Below are positions 24,091 through 28,940 of a DNA stretch of 28,940 bases, in pieces. A program made the translations under genes and the position numbers. The stretch's first letter is position 1. The number at the start of each line of letters is the position of its first letter. The stretch is from an uncultured Campylobacter sp. (GTDB lineage Bacteria > Campylobacterota > Campylobacteria > Campylobacterales > Campylobacteraceae): assembly GCF_938017705.1 (NCBI RefSeq), contig NZ_CALIIS010000222.1, forward strand, positions 1 through 28,940, given 5' to 3'. The notes beneath the pieces are model-generated. The model was given only the letters and a program-made list of their open reading frames with translations, was not told the origin of the DNA and searched no databases.

Positions 24091-25071
24091 GTGCTTAGCA
24101 TCATATTCCTTTTAATCGCGCTGTATATTTTCGCACAGATCGGCGGGGCTCTCAGCAACTCCGGCTATCGCGGCAAGGCGCAAATGCAGCTAGCAGAGGC
24201 TAAAATTTTAGTAGCGCTTCTGGCCAAGGTCGCCAAAAGCGACGGGTACGTAAGCGAGTCCGAAGCTGCGATGATAAGCGAAATTTTAGACGATTTGGTG
24301 CGCCAAATGGGCGCCGGCGAACGCGAACGCCAGGCGCTGAAGCTCGTTTATAAGCTCGAGAAAGAAAACCTCGCAAACGTACGCGAGCTCGCCGAGAAAT
24401 ATAACCAAACCTACCGCCCGAGCCCGAGCCGCAAAACGGGGCTAATCTATTTCTTTTTAAATTTAGCCTACGTCGATCGCGGTTTTAGCGCGGCAGAGCG
24501 GCGCACGATCTCGCAGATTTGTGACGGATTGGGCATTGCGGAGCATATCCAAAGCCAGATATTCGCGACCTTTGAGCGCAGTTTTTACGGCACATATTAC
24601 GAAAACGGCGGCTCGCAAAGCAGCTCCGCTTACGACGAATACGACGGCTATAGCACAAGAAGCGGCGGGTATTGGGACAAATACGGCGGCAGAAGCACGG
24701 GTGGCTACGGAAGCAGCAGTTACGGCGGCGGCACCGGCTACGGCTATGGCGGCACGGCGGGTTCGGGCTATGGAGGCTCGCAAAGTTCAGGCGGCTCATA
24801 CGGCGGGTATTCGAGTGGATATGGCGGTTATTCGGGCGGCTCGCAAGGCTCCGCCAAAACCAAAAGAGATCCGTATGAAATTTTGGGGCTCTCCAAGGAT
24901 GCTACGTTTAACGAGATCAAGAAAAAATACCGCGAACTCGTGAAAAAATACCATCCCGACATCCTGATGGGCAAGGGCGCGGACGAGGAGATCATCCAGG
25001 AGGGCACGAAGAAGCTTCAGGAGATCAACGAGGCGTATAAAATTTTAAAGGAGCGCTTCGGCGAGAAGTAG
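24091..25071 (+). CDS. TerB-J-domain membrane protein (DjlA-like) with Gly/Tyr/Ser-rich linker
   Basis: 326 residues from GTG 24091, 3 bp after purL. Residues 1-20 are a hydrophobic anchor. A TerB/DjlA-type helical domain follows (about 30-160; KILVALLAKVAKSDGYVSES). A linker at about 168-255 is built almost only from Gly, Ser, Tyr and a few acidic residues. A C-terminal J domain (about 262-326) has YEILGLSKDATFNEIKKKYR and the HPD triad (H288-D290). DjlA-type proteins present clients to DnaK at the membrane. A DnaJ-like gene next to purL also exists in C. jejuni, as I recall. The unusually long repetitive linker is the odd part. Confidence 0.9.
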   Translation: MLSIIFLLIALYIFAQIGGALSNSGYRGKAQMQLAEAKILVALLAKVAKSDGYVSESEAAMISEILDDLVRQMGAGERERQALKLVYKLEKENLANVRELAEKYNQTYRPSPSRKTGLIYFFLNLAYVDRGFSAAERRTISQICDGLGIAEHIQSQIFATFERSFYGTYYENGGSQSSSAYDEYDGYSTRSGGYWDKYGGRSTGGYGSSSYGGGTGYGYGGTAGSGYGGSQSSGGSYGGYSSGYGGYSGGSQGSAKTKRDPYEILGLSKDATFNEIKKKYRELVKKYHPDILMGKGADEEIIQEGTKKLQEINEAYKILKERFGEK

Positions 25072-25077
25072 GGCGAG

Positions 25078-25093
25078 CAAATTTTAAAATTTG
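25078..25093. repeat. 16-bp perfect palindrome after the TerB-J gene
   Basis: CAAATTTTAAAATTTG reads the same on both strands and begins 7 bp after the stop codon. It has no spacer and no GC clamp, so it is a poor terminator. Since AAATTTT words are very common in this genome it may be chance; an operator for the lipoprotein genes is possible but unsupported. Confidence 0.3.
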
Positions 25094-25179
25094 AGGGCGC
25101 AGAGCGTCTTGAAATTTTAAAATAGGATGGCGAGACGGCGGCAAGGTGCGGCGAAAGATTAGAATTTAAGGAGCGATAA

Positions 25180-25791
25180 ATGAAAAATTTTATAATTTTT
25201 GCCGTTTTGGCGGCACTACTTGGAGGATGCGCGATATTGCGTCCGGCTAAGAGCGATAAGGAGTTTAAATTTTACGACGGCAACAAAACCGTGATCTATA
25301 AATTTGCGGGCGAGGATCTGTATGAAAACGGCAGAAATTTAGGCTCTTATTCTATGGATAGAGGCGAGTTTAGGATGCTCGTGCTCGACGAGGCGGGCAA
25401 GTCTTACGGCAACAATTACAAGTCCGCGCTGAATGCCAAGCGGATGAAATTCTATCTTTTTAACGATGAAAGGGCTATGGTATTTAGCATTTGGCACAAA
25501 GATGGGATTTGCAGCGTCTATAACGCCGGCAGATACGTAAATTTCGACTATACTTCAAATATGTTCAAAGACGGCGATTGGCTTTATGCGGACGGCAAAA
25601 TTTCAAAAAGCGAGAGTTCGGTGCAAAATATGAGTTCAAAAACGTTGAGTGCATATAAAAATATGAATTTTGAAAAAGCGATCGATCGCAAAGATACGAA
25701 ATATATCGCGGAGGAGTTGGCTGTGGCTGGATTTTTCAAAAAGACGATCGCGGATCTTAAAAGAATGATCTTAGACGATTTTTGCAGATAA
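25180..25791 (+). CDS. Predicted lipoprotein, paralogue of the next gene
   Basis: 203 residues, not recognised. The signal peptide ends in lipobox LLGGC (Cys17), so the protein should be lipid-anchored at inner or outer membrane. The mature part has FYDGNKTVIYKFAGEDLYEN, then NLGSY, then YLFNDERAMVFSIWHKDGIC: short beta-strand-like segments punctuated by Gly and Asp, reading as a beta-rich fold, with a more helical C-terminus ending LDDFCR. Ribosome-binding site AAGGAG is strong. It aligns by eye with the downstream lipoprotein along its length, which indicates tandem duplication. It is probably the first gene of a three-gene unit with that paralogue and the serine proteinase. Confidence 0.75.
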   Translation: MKNFIIFAVLAALLGGCAILRPAKSDKEFKFYDGNKTVIYKFAGEDLYENGRNLGSYSMDRGEFRMLVLDEAGKSYGNNYKSALNAKRMKFYLFNDERAMVFSIWHKDGICSVYNAGRYVNFDYTSNMFKDGDWLYADGKISKSESSVQNMSSKTLSAYKNMNFEKAIDRKDTKYIAEELAVAGFFKKTIADLKRMILDDFCR

Positions 25792-25805
25792 ACTTCGGGG
25801 GAGCT

Positions 25806-26429
25806 ATGGATAAAATTAAAATTTTAGCGCTGCTTGCGGCGGCCATGCTGCTTACAGGCTGTATGAAGGTAAAGTATTCGCAAGCCGAGCTGCATCCGGA
25901 AAATTCCGTGATGATGAGCTATGACGGGCAGATCGCCACCGAGTATAAAATTTCAGGCGGCGTGCTTTTTAAAGATGATGCGATCTTAGGAAAATACGAA
26001 GAGGCGGGCTCCAATCTTTATCTATTTACGGACGAAAGAGGGATGAACGTGGCTGGGGATCAAATTTCGCAAAGAGCTCTAAATAAATTTACGATCTACG
26101 TTTTTACGCCCAATAAAGAGCTGCGAATCGCCGAGTATTCCGCGAGCGGCGGCGTTTGCAAGGCCTTTGCGGAGGGCAAATTCGTAAGTCTGAAAGAGCA
26201 CTTTAGCGGCTACGCTTCCTCCGCGCCGCTTTATTCATACTCGTTTTCGGCTTCGGTGTCGCAAAGCGCCAGTGCAAACGTGATCTCACGTTACGAATAC
26301 GTGAGCTCAAGCCTAAAAAATAGTAGGGCGTTTTTGCAAAGCCCGCATACGGCTCTAGGCAATACGGTGAAAGAGAGCATCGAGTGGCACCGGGACAAAT
26401 TGCGCGATATTTGTAAGATAAAATTTTAA
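25806..26429 (+). CDS. Predicted lipoprotein, paralogue of the preceding gene
   Basis: 207 residues from ATG 25806, which follows GGGGGAG 14 bp after the upstream gene; a start 8 codons earlier is inside that gene and lacks a site. Lipobox LLTGC (Cys19) ends the signal peptide. Shared landmarks with the upstream paralogue are the YDG...YK segment, then KDDAILGKYEEAGSNLYLFT, then a Gly-rich GGVC-x-A near GISGG-type spacing, with the same order of strands. Identity is low outside these. Function is unknown. Possible subunits of one envelope complex or successive copies for different partners; neither can be told from sequence. Confidence 0.75.
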   Translation: MDKIKILALLAAAMLLTGCMKVKYSQAELHPENSVMMSYDGQIATEYKISGGVLFKDDAILGKYEEAGSNLYLFTDERGMNVAGDQISQRALNKFTIYVFTPNKELRIAEYSASGGVCKAFAEGKFVSLKEHFSGYASSAPLYSYSFSASVSQSASANVISRYEYVSSSLKNSRAFLQSPHTALGNTVKESIEWHRDKLRDICKIKF

Positions 26430-26455
26430 AACCAAACCAACACGAAAGGAAAACC

Positions 26456-27487
26456 ATGGGATTTTTATCCAAAGACGAAGAGCCGCATAGGCAGGGCGCC
26501 AAAAAGGCGGCGAAGCAACCGCCGATCTTGATGAAGCAAACGCAAGAGGTGATCACGAATATCGAGAAATATCTGGGCGCGCCGCTGCTTACATATTTTA
26601 ATTCGGGCGCGGGCAGCGTCTGCGGCAACGACGCGATCAGTATCAACGACCACCTCAAGGGCAAGCATTTCGAAAAGCTCTATCTTTACATCAAAAGCGA
26701 CGGCGGCAGCGGCATTGCATCGCTTAAGATCGTCTCGATCCTGCGCAACCACTGCGACGAGCTGATCGCGCTGGTGCCGGCAAACTGCGCTTCGGCGGCT
26801 ACGATGATGGCGCTTGGGGCGAATAAAATTTTAATGGGGCCGCTAGGATATCTAACGTCTGTCGATACCTCGCTGCGACACGAGCTTTCGCCGGTTACGA
26901 ACACCAACGACCAAGCCAACGTTTCGATGGACGAGCTAAGCCGCGTGGTGAAGCTTTGGAAAAATAACGAGCGTCCAAACGACGAGAACCCGTACAAGGA
27001 GCTTTACAAATATATCCATCCGCTCGTTTTCGGCGCCGTCGATCGCGCAAGCAGCCTGTCGCTTAAAATTTGCCGCGAAATTCTGCGCTACCACTTCGAA
27101 GATGAGCAAAAGATCGCCTTTATCAGCGACAAGCTAAACAGCGGCTATCCGTCGCACGACTATCCGATCTTATTCAGAGAGGCTAATGAGCTTGGGCTTC
27201 AGGTCGAGAAGATGGATATGCGCCTAAGCGAGATGCTTCAAATTTTAAACGAGCTCTACGCCGAGATGGGGCAGCGCACATTCACCGACTTCGATGAGAA
27301 CAACTATCACGACAATAACATCGCCAATATCATCGAAATTTCGGGATGCCAGATCTACTATCAGATCGACAAGGACTGGTTTTATCGCGAGGAGGAGAAG
27401 CGCTGGATCGTGCTAAACGACGAGAGTTCGTGGCGCAAAAACGAGATCGACGGCAAAAATATCAAAAACAGCATCTATTATATTTAG
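26456..27487 (+). CDS. SDH-family ClpP-fold serine proteinase
   Basis: 343 residues; no signal peptide, so cytoplasmic. The crotonase/ClpP fold is seen from KLYLYIKSDGGSGIASLKIV, with the oxyanion GGSG at residues 83-86, and the nucleophile region ANCASAATMMALGANKILMG has S113. The Asp and His that follow in SVDTSLRHEL occupy the catalytic places described for serine dehydrogenase proteinases. Unlike ClpP it has an extended C-terminal half (about 190-343) and no obvious unfoldase partner in the window. AAAGGA precedes the ATG. It is 26 bp after the second lipoprotein gene and probably co-transcribed. Role unknown; SppA-like signal-peptide digestion is less likely because no membrane anchor is present. 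Confidence 0.82.
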   Translation: MGFLSKDEEPHRQGAKKAAKQPPILMKQTQEVITNIEKYLGAPLLTYFNSGAGSVCGNDAISINDHLKGKHFEKLYLYIKSDGGSGIASLKIVSILRNHCDELIALVPANCASAATMMALGANKILMGPLGYLTSVDTSLRHELSPVTNTNDQANVSMDELSRVVKLWKNNERPNDENPYKELYKYIHPLVFGAVDRASSLSLKICREILRYHFEDEQKIAFISDKLNSGYPSHDYPILFREANELGLQVEKMDMRLSEMLQILNELYAEMGQRTFTDFDENNYHDNNIANIIEISGCQIYYQIDKDWFYREEEKRWIVLNDESSWRKNEIDGKNIKNSIYYI

Positions 27488-27568
27488 TGCGGTTTTTGGG
27501 TCTCGTGCCGATTTAAATTTGCGGCTTGTAATTTGACATTCGGCGATTTTTAAATTTTATGATCTTAT

Positions 27569-27580
27569 CAAACATGTTTG
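27569..27580. promoter_or_regulatory. 12-bp palindrome CAAACATGTTTG, possible operator
   Basis: Perfectly symmetric, in non-coding DNA about 82 bp after the proteinase stop, with mixed base content that makes it less likely to be an AT-rich accident than other palindromes here. The shape suits a dimeric repressor site, but no regulator gene lies nearby. Function is inferred. Confidence 0.35.
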
Positions 27581-27703
27581 TTTAGTATGCGGTGCGAACC
27601 GCGCTCGTAAAACTAACCGTATTAAATTTGCCGCCGATAAGCGCGGCGGAATTTAGCGAAAATTTTAAAATCAAGCTCGCGATTGGTCCATCTTGCCACA
27701 CGA

Positions 27704-27748
27704 AATTTATAGCCGCGGAATTTTGTCGCGTAGAATTCCGTCGCGCCG
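27704..27748. repeat. Three 15-bp AATT-led units in non-coding DNA
   Basis: AATT begins at 27704, 27719 and 27734, exactly 15 bp apart. Units two and three also share a GTCGCG core at offset positions 6-8 onward. They resemble the AATT-led units in the mnmE insertion (30 bp, twice this period). Confidence 0.5.
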
Positions 27749-27843
27749 CAGAGCCTTGCGGGAAAGATGAGCGGGTTTTTCTAGCGCCGAGCAAACAAAC
27801 GCCTAGCAAGCGGCGCGAAATTTAAACTTAATTTTGGAGGATT

Positions 27844-28557
27844 ATGCGAAATAAGCAGCCCTGTATCGAAGGCAGGATAGAAAACTTGCGCGTCCGCGTC
27901 CTTAGGCAGGAGATCGAGACGCTCGTGCTTTTTGAGATCGACGGCGTTCGCTTTCGTATGCGTTGCAGGTCGTTCTCGTTTAAGCAGGGCGATTTGGTGC
28001 GCGTAAAATACTGCAAGCAGGGATATTTAGGCAGCCTCGTCGCCTTGGAGGTCGAGCACCGCAGAATGCCTTTGGAATATGCCCGCGATTTTGCGTTGAG
28101 CGCGCTGGATGCCACGAAGCGCACGCTATCTTTAGCTTGGGACATTTTGATTACATTCGGTCTTATCTTTTTCGCCACGACGGTATTTTACGCGATCTAT
28201 TTTGCGTTCGCAAAAGACGCATTCCCAAACCTAGGCGATTTTTTCTACACTTGTGCTGGGCTTGCGCTCGTTGCGATGATAATTCTGGCATACGTTTATG
28301 CGATCGTCCGCGCTATTGAAAGGCGCGCACCTCGTTTGACACGGATATTTTTGACGTGCACCTACTTTGCTATATTCCTTATGCTTTTTACTGCCGTTTT
28401 TATCATCGCGTTTGCGGTATTGCTTTATATTTGCGATATTTTGGGCTTTGGGGATTATTTCTTTTCTTCTTTAGCGCTCGCATTCGTGTGTTCGTATCTG
28501 GTTTGCTCTACCTACATGCAAAAACTCTCATCGTGGCGCAAGCGTCGTAAGAAATAG
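27844..28557 (+). CDS. Unrecognised membrane protein with a basic N-terminal beta domain
   Basis: 237 residues, function unknown. The N-terminal 75 residues alternate short strands with Arg/Lys (GRIENLRVRVLRQEIETLVL, then FKQGDLVRVKYCKQGYLG), which suggests an OB- or SH3-like small barrel. Four hydrophobic segments follow at about 100-122, 132-158, 172-196 and 202-220, rich in Phe, Ala and Ile, and the end SSWRKRRKK is strongly basic, placing it in the cytoplasm. The GGAGGA ribosome-binding site is near perfect. No neighbour suggests a role; the gene stands alone between two non-coding stretches. The NfeD-type OB-plus-membrane plan came to mind, but the order of parts is reversed. Confidence 0.75.
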   Translation: MRNKQPCIEGRIENLRVRVLRQEIETLVLFEIDGVRFRMRCRSFSFKQGDLVRVKYCKQGYLGSLVALEVEHRRMPLEYARDFALSALDATKRTLSLAWDILITFGLIFFATTVFYAIYFAFAKDAFPNLGDFFYTCAGLALVAMIILAYVYAIVRAIERRAPRLTRIFLTCTYFAIFLMLFTAVFIIAFAVLLYICDILGFGDYFFSSLALAFVCSYLVCSTYMQKLSSWRKRRKK

Positions 28558-28940
28558 CGCTACCCCGCCGCATAAATACATAGCGTGGAATTTCATAATT
28601 ACGTAGCCTCAAATTTTGCATAGCAGAATTTCGCAGCGTGCTATAAATTTTATGCGCCCCGAAATTTTGAAATTTTGTTTTGCACAAATACAGCGAGCTA
28701 CAAAATTCCGCCAGGCGAATAAACCATACCGCTGCAAATTTTACATTTTTAAAATTCCCGTGCTCCTAAGCCTTTGATCGCTCGCCGTTTATTTTAAAGC
28801 CGGCGGAAGCTCAAACAAACTAAAGCTCATTTGAGCCGGGAATTTCGGATAAATTTAAATTTACGCACTAGAGTCTAAGCAATCGACCCAATAAGCGACG
28901 ATTTAAAACGTTATCTCCCAGTTAAATCTAAAATTTCTGC
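28558..28940. other. 383-bp stretch without a convincing gene, AATTT-rich
   Basis: No open frame of note on either strand. From about 28579 to 28655 short words recur: TAGC followed 4-8 bp later by AATTT at 28589, 28612, 28627 and 28646, with uneven spacing of 23, 15 and 19 bp. AATTTCGCAGC (28627-28637) and GAATTTCATA (28588-28597) also occur in the mnmE insertion. GCTCAAA at 28809-28815 and TTTGAGC at 28830-28836 form a 7-bp inverted repeat with no T run after it. Confidence 0.5.

Larger units (their letters stand above)
27488..27843. other. 356-bp stretch without a convincing gene
   Basis: Open frames on both strands (about 27592-27825 plus, 27582-27809 minus) are short, lack ribosome-binding sites and have odd compositions, so I do not call them. 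It holds a 12-bp palindrome at 27569-27580 and three 15-bp AATT units at 27704-27748. No tRNA or ncRNA structure was recognised. Only the ribosome-binding site GGAGGA of the next gene is clearly functional. Confidence 0.55.

Noticed and set aside
24463..24943. Several open frames on both strands across the Gly/Tyr/Ser linker
   Set aside because: Biased codon content of the linker leaves other frames free of stops; their Ala/Arg-rich products look like no protein family.
27582..27825. Small open frames on both strands after the proteinase gene
   Set aside because: No ribosome-binding site, poor starts and composition driven by AATT repeats; more likely non-coding.
28809..28836. 7-bp inverted repeat as an intrinsic terminator
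   Set aside because: It is 250 bp from the nearest stop codon and has no T run after the right arm.

Overview
The window reads as chromosomal DNA of a Campylobacter (Campylobacterota). The gene order rpmH-rnpA-yidD-yidC-jag-mnmE, followed later by purL and a TerB/J-domain gene, matches the C. jejuni order as I remember it. Other pointers are the dense AAATTT-rich codon usage, short gaps, many ATGA overlaps and the glmU-coaBC pair. Base composition looks richer in G+C than C. jejuni, which suggests one of the oral species (C. gracilis, C. showae or C. rectus type). That species guess is inference.

Layout. (1) 1-1510, minus strand: glmU, overlapping the start of coaBC, which runs off the left edge. 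(2) 1661-2530: an EamA/DMT permease behind a hairpin. (3) 2595-7451: a tripartite efflux operon, macA-macB-TolC-like lipoprotein, plus a small exported protein. (4) 7527-12461: the ribosome / RNase P / membrane-insertion / tRNA-modification block rpmH-rnpA-yidD-yidC-jag-mnmE. (5) 12521-21827: a nine-gene lipid A / LPS core operon with no gaps between its genes: lpxL, an ELM1-like protein, GT4, an O-antigen-ligase-like protein, deacetylase, GT4, CgeB-like GT, deacetylase, GT2. It lies between mnmE and purL, which I recall as neighbours in C. jejuni. (6) 21892-25071: purL and a TerB-J-domain membrane protein with a Gly/Tyr/Ser-rich linker. (7) 25180-27487: two paralogous lipoproteins and a ClpP-fold serine proteinase of the SDH type. 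(8) 27488-28940: two non-coding stretches with degenerate AATT-centred repeats, flanking an unrecognised membrane protein.

The most unusual signal is a set of low-complexity, in-frame expansions in otherwise recognisable enzymes. MnmE carries about 125 extra residues between its G4 and G5 GTPase motifs. The ELM1-like protein has about 124 residues of non-family N-terminus plus three 27-bp units. A GT4 transferase has five degenerate 30-bp units between its two Rossmann domains. All keep frame, and some of the DNA resembles the AATT-rich repeats in the non-coding stretches. A second oddity is rnpA, whose conserved N-terminus is encoded upstream of any ATG, GTG, TTG or CTG in its frame.

No tRNA, rRNA, CRISPR array, insertion sequence or convincing intrinsic terminator was recognised.
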